Positions 1 to 6,877 of a DNA stretch of 64,000 nt are shown here, piece after piece. The notes beneath the pieces are model-generated. The model was not told the DNA's origin. It did no database searches and saw only the letters and a list, made by a program, of their open reading frames with translations. This DNA comes from DASXRC01 sp036506795 (GTDB taxonomy: Bacteria; Actinomycetota; Actinomycetes; Mycobacteriales; Micromonosporaceae): assembly GCA_036506795.1 (NCBI GenBank), contig DASXRC010000021.1, positions 1-64,000 of the forward strand, in the 5' to 3' direction. How positions within the stretch are numbered: position 1 is the stretch's first letter; the number at the start of each line of letters is the position of its first letter. The position numbers were made by a program, and so were the translations under genes.

Positions 1-1
1 C

Positions 2-589
2 TGGTTCCCGGGTGTCCAGGCCGGCAACGCGGTCGCCGACGTCCTGTTCGGCAAGGTCAACCCCGGCGGCAAGCTGCCGGTGTCGTTCCCGCTCAGGCTG
101 GGCCAGGTGCCGATCTACTACAACCACGAACCCACCGGGCGGCCGTGCGACGTCACCTCGAAGTACAACTCGCGCTACCGCGACCTCAACACCTGCGAGC
201 CGCTCTACCAGTTCGGCTACGGGCTGAGCTACACCACGTTCTCGATCTCGAACCTCAGGCTCAGCTCGGCCACCGTCTCCCCCACTGGCCGGATCAGTGC
301 GTCCGTCGACGTAACGAACACCGGCAACCGGCCCGGCGACGAGGTGGTGCAGCTCTACCTCCACGACCCGGTCGCGAGCATCTCGCAGCCAGTACGCCGA
401 CTGCGCGGCTTCGACCGCGTCACCCTTCAACCGGGCGAGACGCGGACGGTGACCTTCACCCTGGACCGCAGTGATTTCGGGTTCTATGACAACCGCGGCA
501 CGTTCGTGGTCGAGCCGGGACGCATCGACGTCTACGCCGGCGACAGCTCGGCCGCAAGCTTGACCAAATCGTTCACGGTGAGCGGCTGA
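2..589 (+). CDS. GH3-family beta-glucosidase, C-terminal part (5' end outside window)
   Basis: The frame is open from the window edge to TGA at 587-589. It encodes the end of a glycoside hydrolase family 3 protein. The first residues carry the characteristic tail of the GH3 C-terminal domain (AGNAVADVLFGKVNPGGKLP). About 40 residues later comes the YQFGYGLSYT motif that precedes the fibronectin type III-like domain. The remaining ~120 residues (VDVTNTGNRPGDEVVQLY...RRLRGFDRV) are that Fn3-like domain. Such enzymes release terminal beta-glucosyl or beta-xylosyl units from oligosaccharides or glycosides. The catalytic (beta/alpha)8 domain and any signal peptide lie upstream and cannot be assessed. 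Substrate is unknown. Confidence 0.9.
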   Translation, partial: WFPGVQAGNAVADVLFGKVNPGGKLPVSFPLRLGQVPIYYNHEPTGRPCDVTSKYNSRYRDLNTCEPLYQFGYGLSYTTFSISNLRLSSATVSPTGRISASVDVTNTGNRPGDEVVQLYLHDPVASISQPVRRLRGFDRVTLQPGETRTVTFTLDRSDFGFYDNRGTFVVEPGRIDVYAGDSSAASLTKSFTVSG

Positions 590-600
590 CCCGCGCCGAC

Positions 601-628
601 GGTAGCCCGGCCCACCGGCCGGGCTACC
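601..628 (+). terminator. Hairpin terminator after the GH3 gene
   Basis: A perfect 12-bp inverted repeat (GGTAGCCCGGCC at 601-612, GGCCGGGCTACC at 617-628) with a CACC loop starts 11 bases after the GH3 stop. There is no T-tract, which is common for actinomycete terminators. It could also serve the remnant on the opposite strand. Confidence 0.75.
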
Positions 629-851
629 GCGGGCGATCGAAGCTGCTCGCGCTTTGTGACTCGAGGAGCTGCTTCAGGACGGCGAGGTTCTCGGCTACCG
701 CCGCCTTGACCTGGAACGTCGCCACCGGAGCGACCACGCCGAGCACCCCCGACGGCCGCATGTCCATGGCGTTGGTGAGTCGGGTGCCGCGCTTGAGCGT
801 GCAGTTGATGAACAGCGCGTGCATCCCGTCAAAACGCAAGTCCGTCATCAC
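624..851 (-). pseudogene. Remnant of a flavodoxin/NADPH-dependent FMN reductase-like gene
   Basis: This 75-codon frame joins what look like the two ends of a flavodoxin-fold reductase. The N-terminal piece GMHALFINCTLKRG matches the usual family start. The C-terminal piece (VKAAVAENLAVLKQLLE) resembles the family's last helix. The roughly 130 residues expected between them, including the flavin-binding loops, are absent. I infer an internal deletion. An unrelated short gene is possible but less likely. No clear ribosome binding site was seen. Confidence 0.4.
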
Positions 852-1254
852 GGTCGCCTTTCGCCAATCGGTGTGCGGCCGTCCTCGGCGACGCCGGCCG
901 CGTGCGGCTTTCGGTTACCGGACCCGGGCGGATCCGGCTGGAACACCGTGCGGTGGTCCCGGCGAATTCGCAAACTCATGGCGGCTCACGGCCGGTCAGC
1001 AGGCCTTTCCGCGGGCAAGTGTCGAGGTGATCAACAAGGCTGACGAGAGGGCTCCGCGGCCGGGTGGTGCACCGTCGGCCGGCCGCCATCGCGACCGGCC
1101 ATTGCCCGGGTGTGCCGGCGCTGGTGGCCCCAGCTAACCAGCTCTGCCCGCAGGCGATGAACGTCATGGCCTTGTAAGCGTCGCAGGGCCGGACCGGGTG
1201 TGTGCTGGGGTAGTGGCCGGCGCACTGGGCGTCGGCCCCAACCCTGGAGGACAG
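852..1254. other. Intergenic stretch with no recognised gene
   Basis: Reading frames exist on both strands but none shows a recognisable family, a convincing start region or the codon pattern of neighbouring genes. The last ~20 bases carry the ribosome binding site (CTGGAGG) of the following secreted-protein gene. Its promoter presumably also lies here, but I could not pick -35/-10 boxes with confidence. Confidence 0.4.
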
Positions 1255-1713
1255 ATGCCCAGACAGAGGATTCGGCCGCGGATGCTGGCCGCCGCGGCCG
1301 GGCTCGCGGCGGCGGCCACCCTCGGAATCGGCACGCCCGCCCTCGCCGGCGTGGGCGGACCCGCCTTCTACGTAGACGGGGCGTTCTACCGTACCGTCGG
1401 CACCCCCACCGACCTGTCCGGCACCGGCGCGCCCACACACGCTTGGGACATCATCTACGACCTGGGTGGTGCGCAGCCCAACGTCGCCGAGGCGGCGCCC
1501 GGCGACACCGACTACAACGGCGGCCGCTGGATGGTGCACGCGGTGACCTTCCCGGACGGCTACCCGGCCGCGCTGGCCGCCGGCGACCTCGACAGCGACG
1601 GCGTACTCGACTCGGCCGAAGAGGTACAGGTGGCCCTGGCCGCCGGCGCCGCTGTGGACAGCGGGGTTGTCAAGTACTTCGAGTGCCCTGCCATCCCCCT
1701 ACCAGGCAAGTGA
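1255..1713 (+). CDS. Small secreted protein of unknown function
   Basis: 152 residues. ATG at 1255 is preceded by CTGGAGG at good spacing. The N-terminus has a basic n-region (MPRQRIRPR), an Ala/Gly-rich hydrophobic core (about residues 10-30) and a likely signal peptidase I site after PALA, so the protein is probably exported by Sec. The mature part (~120 residues) has no domain I recognise. A stretch DLDSDGVLDSAEEV near residue 110 resembles an EF-hand-type calcium loop and may be a Ca2+ site. A single cysteine occurs near the C-terminus (FECPAIP). A strong hairpin follows the stop, suggesting a monocistronic unit. Confidence 0.7.
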   Translation: MPRQRIRPRMLAAAAGLAAAATLGIGTPALAGVGGPAFYVDGAFYRTVGTPTDLSGTGAPTHAWDIIYDLGGAQPNVAEAAPGDTDYNGGRWMVHAVTFPDGYPAALAAGDLDSDGVLDSAEEVQVALAAGAAVDSGVVKYFECPAIPLPGK

Positions 1714-1722
1714 CCCTCGTCG

Positions 1723-1770
1723 GTGCCGGTCGCCGCTCCCGTCCCACCCGGCGGGAGCGGCGACCGGCAC
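1723..1770 (+). terminator. Strong hairpin terminator
   Basis: A perfect 19-bp inverted repeat (arms 1723-1741 and 1752-1770, 10-base loop) begins 9 bases after the stop of the secreted-protein gene. It is very GC-rich and has no T-run. Confidence 0.85.
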
Positions 1771-1963
1771 CCGGCGTCCGCGCATTCCAGGCACGTGGCC
1801 CGCGGTAGTCCCACCCGCATTCCGTGCAATCCAGGTGCCCGCGCCCGCCAGAAATGTCGCTGGACTGGAACCGACCCGCCCGCCTCGACCCCGAAGGGGC
1901 GTCCTCGCGTCACCCACGCAGGTGTTTCGGCCTGTGACTTGTAGCGACTGTCGGTAGCCGACG

Positions 1964-2105
1964 TCACGCGGTCGTCGGCAACGCCTGGTCGTGCAGCCCG
2001 ACCGCATCGAGGATCACGACGCTATCCGGGCCCGGTGGCGATCAGCCCGACGTGGCGCAGGTCTCGAAGCACCCGGGCGACGACCTCCCGCACCGAGCCG
2101 ATATC
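1964..2105 (-). pseudogene. Remnant of a Crp/Fnr-family regulator (C-terminal winged helix)
   Basis: Read on the minus strand from 2105, the frame gives DIGSVREVVARVLRDLRHVG followed by LIATGP. This is the recognition helix and wing of Crp/Fnr-type regulators. A single-base shift near GGGCCCGGATAG then creates a stop; the neighbouring frame continues DSVVILDAVGLHDQAL to a stop at 1964-1966. The effector-binding domain is missing altogether. The 5' side runs directly into an IS630 transposase remnant on the other strand. The gene is clearly non-functional. Confidence 0.6.
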
Positions 2106-2224
2106 CCCGCCTGGATCGAGACCTGGAACGAGAATCCCCGACCCTACGTCTGGACCAAGACCGCCTACCAATCCTCGACAGCATCAAGCGTTACTGCACC
2201 CGGACTAACGACTCACGACACTAG
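2100..2224 (+). mobile_element. IS630-family transposase, C-terminal remnant
   Basis: One frame reads PAWIETWNENPRPYVWTKTA, the typical tail of IS630-type transposases. The adjacent frame continues ILDSIKRYCTRTNDSRH to TAG at 2222-2224. A frameshift around 2160-2172 separates the two. Only about 40 residues of a ~350-residue transposase remain and no terminal inverted repeat is visible. It is a dead fragment sandwiched between a Crp/Fnr remnant and a truncated ROK gene. Confidence 0.65.
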
Positions 2225-2814
2225 TCGCGGCGCGGTGCGGTGGGCGCGGACAGTCCGGTGGACAGCAGGCGTTGGTCGACTTCGTCAAGGCTGAGGCGCA
2301 GGGCGCCGAGGGCGACGGATTCGTCGCCGAGGGTGGACGCGCGTACCTCGGGTACCCGGAGGCACAGCCGTCGCAGTTCGCGGTGCAGGGGTTCGAGGAT
2401 GAGATCGGCGCTGCGGGAGAAGCCGCCGACGACGACAACGACCTGGGGGTCGAGGGCCAGCACGAGGGCAGCCGCGCCTACGGCGAGGTCGCGGACGTAG
2501 CGGCGTACCGCGGCCGCGGCGTCAGTGTTGCCGGCGCGGGCCGCGGCGAAGACCCAGGCGGCCTTGTCGTCGGGGCTGATGGTGTCCGGTGCGCCCGGGC
2601 AGTTCTGAAGGTGGGACGGTGCGGTGAGCCAACGCACGGCACGCAGCGCACCGATCTCGCCGGCCGCGCCGCCGTGGCCGCGGCGCAGGGTGCCGTCGAG
2701 GATGAGGCCGGCACCGGTGCGCATGCCGGCGAGCAGGAAGACGATGTCGTCGGCGTCCTGGGCGACGCCGTGCCAGCGTTCGGCGACCGCCGCGAGTTTG
2801 CAGTCGTTCTCCAC
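2221..2814 (-). pseudogene. ROK-family regulator/sugar kinase, 5'-truncated
   Basis: The 197-residue frame starts inside a ROK protein at the ENDCKLAAVAERW segment (normally VENDANLAALAE). It continues through the glycine-rich GAGLILDGTLRRGHGGAAGE region and the late nucleotide-binding segment (LDPQVVVVVGGFS). ROK regulators are ~380-400 residues with an N-terminal winged helix; here that helix and the first half of the ATPase fold are lost. At the upstream side (2815-2952) the plus strand carries an unrelated coding-like fragment ending TLTGWLTLGSVIMS that I do not recognise. I infer a deletion junction near 2815-2820. The product is unlikely to be functional. Confidence 0.65.
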
Positions 2815-3022
2815 CCGAACGGGGCACGGGTAGCCCTCGTGCTGCGCGCGGCCAACCCGCTAGCCGGCGGCGTACCGCTGCGATTCGCCAACGCGGACCA
2901 GGACCGCACCCTCACCGGGTGGCTGACCCTCGGCTCAGTCATCATGTCCTGACCCGAGCACCATCCGCCCGCGGTGGCGGCCGGCCCGCCACGGCTGCCA
3001 CCGCGGGACTACTCGGCGACAC

Positions 3023-3853
3023 CTATCGGAGGAACCGGGTCAGTTGGTCGTTGATGTCGGCCGCCTGCCCGATCGGGATCGTGTGGTGCGTGGCGCCGGG
3101 CAGCACATCGGTGACCACCTGCGGCAGCAGCGCCCGTGCGTTGGCGGCGACCCGGGCGGGGTCGTGCGACCGGGTCTTCTCCGCGACCAGTACCAGGGTC
3201 GGCACGCGCAGGTTGCGCAGTCGTTGCGGAGCCGGCCGGCGGGGCAGGACGATCTTCGACCGGCGTACCTCGGCGGCGAGCGCGGTCAGCGCCAACCAGT
3301 CTGGATCGAGCGTCGCGCCGCCGGTCTCCCACCGCAGGAACGCGCGCATTCGGGCGGCTCTGGGTCCGGGCAGGAACAGCGGTACCGCGTGCAGCCGGTA
3401 GGACAGGCGCATCCCGGCGAAGCACAGGGTCGGGTCAAGCAGCGCGAGGTGGGTCACCCGCGCCGGCGCGTGCAACGCGTAGGTCAGGGCGAGCCAGCCG
3501 CCGTAGGAGTGGCCGCACAGCCGTACGGCCTCAAGGCCGAGCCCCATCAGCACGGCGTCCAGCCAGGCCATGAGGTCATCACGCGAGCGGACCGGCCGGC
3601 CAGCCGGAACGCTGCGTCCGGCGTCGTTGATCTGGTCGACCGCGTAGACCCGATGGGCCTGGGTCAGGTCGGCCACGTTGTTGAACCAGACCATCGAGGT
3701 GGCGCCGCCGCTGTGCAGCAGGATCAGCGGCTTCCCGTCGGGCGGGCCACAGACATTGATGTGGGTCGTGCCGTAGGGCGAGCCGACCTCGACCGGCTCG
3801 ACCGGGACCGGCCACTTGACAAGAACCGCGTCGTACGCCTCATAAAAGTCCAT
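3023..3853 (-). CDS. Alpha/beta hydrolase
   Basis: 276 residues from ATG at 3853 (a TTG one codon earlier is possible), preceded by CCGGAG. It has the alpha/beta hydrolase layout: an HSGGATS oxyanion-hole segment near residue 48, the nucleophile elbow GHSYGG near residue 115, a likely acid Asp in SHDPARV, and a catalytic His in GATHHTIP near residue 260. There is no signal peptide, so it should be cytoplasmic. The substrate cannot be told; esterase, lactonase or epoxide-hydrolase-like activities are all compatible. It is a single gene between two debris zones. Confidence 0.85.
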   Translation of the reverse strand: MDFYEAYDAVLVKWPVPVEPVEVGSPYGTTHINVCGPPDGKPLILLHSGGATSMVWFNNVADLTQAHRVYAVDQINDAGRSVPAGRPVRSRDDLMAWLDAVLMGLGLEAVRLCGHSYGGWLALTYALHAPARVTHLALLDPTLCFAGMRLSYRLHAVPLFLPGPRAARMRAFLRWETGGATLDPDWLALTALAAEVRRSKIVLPRRPAPQRLRNLRVPTLVLVAEKTRSHDPARVAANARALLPQVVTDVLPGATHHTIPIGQAADINDQLTRFLR

Positions 3854-3906
3854 CAACCACTCCGGCTAGCAGGCCGCGCGGAACATGTCTAACATGGTCG
3901 CCGCGC

Positions 3907-4082
3907 AACCGCGAAGCCGTCGAGACACTGCGCCGAGACACGCGGTTCGATGACTGGGTCGCCCGAACCGAACTCAGCATGGAGACCACACGGTTCCAAC
4001 AAACCGTCGCTGACGCGGTCCGCTGGCTCGTCGAGTCCGGAAGGGTTCCAGCTCGCCATGCTGGACGACTTGGACTGGCCTG
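3907..4082 (+). other. Unrecognised coding-like fragment
   Basis: An in-frame stretch beginning NREAVETLRRDTRFDDWVAR and running to TGA at 4080-4082 has protein-like composition but no start of its own and no family I recognise. Because the following 300 bases hold two truncated gene tails, I read it as another possible remnant. It may equally be chance. Confidence 0.2.
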
Positions 4083-4178
4083 AGCTAGCGAGCGGCACCA
4101 ACACGCTTCCACAGCCAGCCGGCCGCTGTCGCGGCGAGGCTCATCCGGGCGCCGCTGTGGCGCTGCGCTCATCCCGCG

Positions 4179-4282
4179 CTAGCCATGACGGGCGTGGTGG
4201 TGTTTGCGGCCCGCGTGCTGCCCCGGCTCGACCACGACGAATTGCCCCATCATGCCGAGGTCCTCGTGGAAGAGCAGGTGGC
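4179..4282 (-). pseudogene. Multicopper oxidase, C-terminal tail only
   Basis: The minus strand encodes CHLLFHEDLGMMGQFVVVEP followed by a short His-rich tail and a TAG at 4179-4181. The Cys-His...His pattern and the EDLGMM segment are the type 1/type 3 copper-binding C-terminus of multicopper oxidases. Everything upstream, more than 90 percent of such an enzyme, is missing. The break coincides with the start of the LuxR tail on the other strand. Confidence 0.6.
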
Positions 4283-4414
4283 AAGACCCACATGAAGCGA
4301 ATCCTCGCCAAGCTCGGCCTCCGCGACCGCGTCCAAGCCGTCATCCTCGGCTACGAAACCGGGCTCGTACGCCCGGGGGAGCAGCCCGCGACCACTCCGC
4401 GGCGGTCCCAATAG
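4283..4414 (+). pseudogene. LuxR/NarL-type regulator, C-terminal helix-turn-helix tail
   Basis: The frame reads KTHMKRILAKLGLRDRVQAV then ILGYETGLVRPGE and stops at TAG 4412-4414. This is the recognition helix and final helix of NarL/LuxR response regulators (usual form VKTHVSRILAKLGLRDRAQAV). The receiver domain and first half of the HTH are absent. Its first codons meet the multicopper-oxidase remnant head-on, so two convergent genes have lost their 5' parts in one or more deletions. Confidence 0.6.
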
Positions 4415-4507
4415 GTCTCCCGGCTTCGCGGGCTCTTGCTATCGACGGGCCGTGCCATCCGATGCGACGTTGGACGGGAGCGGTAGTCGGCGGCAGGAGG
4501 GATCACC

Positions 4508-5491
4508 ATGGACGTTCGGCTGGTGACCGAGCAAGGAGTCGAACAGCACCGGGTCGAGGATCTGAAGAGCCTGCTTGACCGGGATGACGGGGTGGTGTGG
4601 GTTGACATCCCGGTCTGCGACGAGGCGGCCGCGCGAGTGTTGTCGGAGGTGTTCGACTTCCATCCGCTCGCGATACGCGACTGCGTGGAGCGCAATCGGG
4701 TGCCCAAGGTGCACGTGTACGACGACCATGTCCTGGTCGTGCTGCACGCCCCGGAGCTGGGCGGGGCCGGTCACGTGCACTTCGTCGAGCTGGACCAGTT
4801 CATCGGACGCCGGTACCTGGTCACCGTGCACGGGCCGATCAACCCCGCGGTCAGTCAGGAGGCGGCGATGCGCGAGTCGGGCGCCGTGCTGCGACGGCTG
4901 CAGGTCGGCCGACTGCACCCGGCAACCGCGTTCGAGCTGTCGTACGCGATCGTCTCCGCGCTGGCGCGCCGGCAGGAGGAGTTCGTAGAGCTTCAGACGC
5001 GGCAGGTCTGGAAGCTAGAGCAGCGGGTCACCAGCGGGCACTTCGGCAACCCCGAGCAGTTCCTCGAGGAGATGTTCCAGGCGCGACACGGGTTGATTGC
5101 GGTGCGCACGATGGGTGCCCTCAGCCGGGAGATCTATGGCCGGCTGGCCGCCATGCGCCGCCCCGTGACGGCAGAGGCAAAGCTCCTGCTCGACGACCTC
5201 GTGGACCAGTTCGACCGGGTCTACGCCGTGGCGGACGGGCAGAAGGAGTACCTGCAGGGCGTGATCGAGTTCTACCGCACGCGCAGCGACACTAAGATGA
5301 CCATCGCCGCCGAGCGGCTGGCTGTCATCGCGGTCATCACCCTGCCGGTCACGGCCCTCTCGTCCGTGTACGGGATGAACATCATCGTCAACAACCGCAC
5401 CGACTTTCCTCATCTGGCGGTCGTGTTGGCGATCATGACGGTCATGTCCGCCACGTTGTTGACCTGGGCGAAACGACAAGGCTGGTGGTAG
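4508..5491 (+). CDS. corA: CorA-family divalent metal ion transporter
   Basis: 327 residues. ATG at 4508 is preceded by GGAGG at 4496-4500. The first ~260 residues form the soluble cytoplasmic funnel typical of CorA, rich in charged helices. Two transmembrane segments lie at the C-terminus (about 270-295 and 303-322), separated by the signature YGMN and a short loop (IIVNNRTDF). The GMN signature forms the selectivity filter for hydrated Mg2+ (or Co2+/Ni2+) in this family. Length and architecture are normal. It converges with the M15 peptidase gene 12 bp away. Confidence 0.92.
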   Translation: MDVRLVTEQGVEQHRVEDLKSLLDRDDGVVWVDIPVCDEAAARVLSEVFDFHPLAIRDCVERNRVPKVHVYDDHVLVVLHAPELGGAGHVHFVELDQFIGRRYLVTVHGPINPAVSQEAAMRESGAVLRRLQVGRLHPATAFELSYAIVSALARRQEEFVELQTRQVWKLEQRVTSGHFGNPEQFLEEMFQARHGLIAVRTMGALSREIYGRLAAMRRPVTAEAKLLLDDLVDQFDRVYAVADGQKEYLQGVIEFYRTRSDTKMTIAAERLAVIAVITLPVTALSSVYGMNIIVNNRTDFPHLAVVLAIMTVMSATLLTWAKRQGWW

Positions 5492-5503
5492 CCGCGGGAC
5501 GGC

Positions 5504-6871
5504 TCAGCCTCCGCCGCCGGCGTCCGGCTGCTCCCTGCTGAGCCGCCCGTCCGGGTGGAGTTCGAAGTGCATGAAGTCCTTCTTGTTCTCGTACTCGCCG
5601 CCCCATCCGAAGCCGTGGGCCCGCAGTTTCTGGATGAGCTCCAGCGGGAGCGTGAGGACGCCGGAGGTGCGCCAGGTCTCGAGCACGTCCTTGTCGCGTT
5701 GCTGGTGGCGGGCGAGGATCCGAACGTCCTGCGCGTCCTGGCTGTCCGCCAACTCGTGCCGTGCTTTTGCGACAGCCTGCTCCGCCTTCTCGATGGCGGT
5801 GCGGTCATTGCTCTTGGCCGCCAGCCGCCGCTTCTCCTCGGCCTTTTCGACCGCGTCGCTGAGCGCGTGCTCGGTGTTCACCGCGGTCTTGAGCCATTCC
5901 TCGATGTCCTTGGAGAGCCGGCTGAGCTTCTCGTAGCGCTTGTCCAGCTTGTCTGTGTTGGGGACCGACCGGTCGATGACGTCCTTGGCGATGTCGAGGT
6001 TCTCGCTGCTGTGCCGGCGTAGCACGTCCATCACCTGCCGGTCGGTGATGTACGGATTCCAGGTCGCGTCCACGTCGAGCGCCAAACCCCAGGCGTGGTT
6101 GCTCAGCGTCTGGGAATTCTCAACCACACGAGGCTGGAAGCCGTTGACCGTCCTGATTGGAGCGTTCGCGTCCACCGGAGCTACGGTCAGGTCTTCCGCG
6201 CCCGCCTTGAGAAGGTCGATGACCACGCTGTGCGCGCCGTGCTGGATCGGCAGCCCGAGCAGCGTTGCCGTGCCCGGCGCCTGAATCTGTCTCCAGACGC
6301 CCGCCGGATCCCGCCAACCAGCGCGGACCATGGAGGCCCGGATCAGCCGGTAGTATTCCAGGCTCGGTGTCTTCCGATCGCTCGCGATCTGCTCGAACAC
6401 CTCGCGTACGTGGGCGGGGTAGCCGCTCCACTCGGCCCGGATGACACGTAGCAGCCGTCGTAGGGCGGTGCCGACGTCGCTCGCGATGGCGAAGGCGCCC
6501 CGGTCCGCGTCCGTCACCTCGGCGCGCTGTGCGAGCGCCGCGTCCGGGTCGGGGTTGGTGAGGAAGTCCTCGCTGTTGACCGCGCTGAGCCGACCCAGGG
6601 GAACGTTCCGCCGCTGGGCGATCTCGCCGATCAGGGCGGCGGCCCGGGCGGTCGGGTCCGGGTCGCTCGCCAGCTGGTCGTTTACGTACTGCAGTTCGTC
6701 GTCGCTCAGCGGATCGCGAAGCGTGGGCGCCACCACACCGGCATCCACGGCGGCGGCGACGGCGTCGGTACGGCTCGCCGCGGCCGGGTCGAGCACGCCG
6801 CCGGCGTCGAGGGCCGCTGTCGCCAGGACCGTCTCGGTCGCGGCGAGCGCCGACGCGGGCTCTCGGGACAT
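5504..6871 (-). CDS. M15-type (VanY/D-Ala-D-Ala carboxypeptidase-like) peptidase with coiled-coil insertion
   Basis: 455 residues. A zinc-peptidase M15 core can be traced: SNHAWGLALDVDATW (SxHxxGxAxD, Zn ligands His and Asp, near residue 255) and MHFELH near the C-terminus (third Zn-binding His). Between the two halves lies a long charged helical stretch (about 285-400, e.g. KLDKRYEKLSRLSKDIEEWL and later Lys/Glu/Ala-rich repeats) predicted to be coiled coil. The N-terminal ~200 residues are unassigned. No signal peptide is visible, unusual for a cell-wall peptidase. It starts 6 bp after the stop of the 817-residue protein gene, so the two are surely co-transcribed. I infer peptidoglycan cleavage, perhaps delivered together with its partner. 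Confidence 0.75.
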   Translation of the reverse strand: MSREPASALAATETVLATAALDAGGVLDPAAASRTDAVAAAVDAGVVAPTLRDPLSDDELQYVNDQLASDPDPTARAAALIGEIAQRRNVPLGRLSAVNSEDFLTNPDPDAALAQRAEVTDADRGAFAIASDVGTALRRLLRVIRAEWSGYPAHVREVFEQIASDRKTPSLEYYRLIRASMVRAGWRDPAGVWRQIQAPGTATLLGLPIQHGAHSVVIDLLKAGAEDLTVAPVDANAPIRTVNGFQPRVVENSQTLSNHAWGLALDVDATWNPYITDRQVMDVLRRHSSENLDIAKDVIDRSVPNTDKLDKRYEKLSRLSKDIEEWLKTAVNTEHALSDAVEKAEEKRRLAAKSNDRTAIEKAEQAVAKARHELADSQDAQDVRILARHQQRDKDVLETWRTSGVLTLPLELIQKLRAHGFGWGGEYENKKDFMHFELHPDGRLSREQPDAGGGG

Positions 6872-6877
6872 TCTGGC

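Noticed and set aside
1031..1539. Overlapping minus-strand frames of 135-187 codons
   Set aside because: Antisense to the secreted-protein gene and Arg/Gly-rich; no start signal or family.
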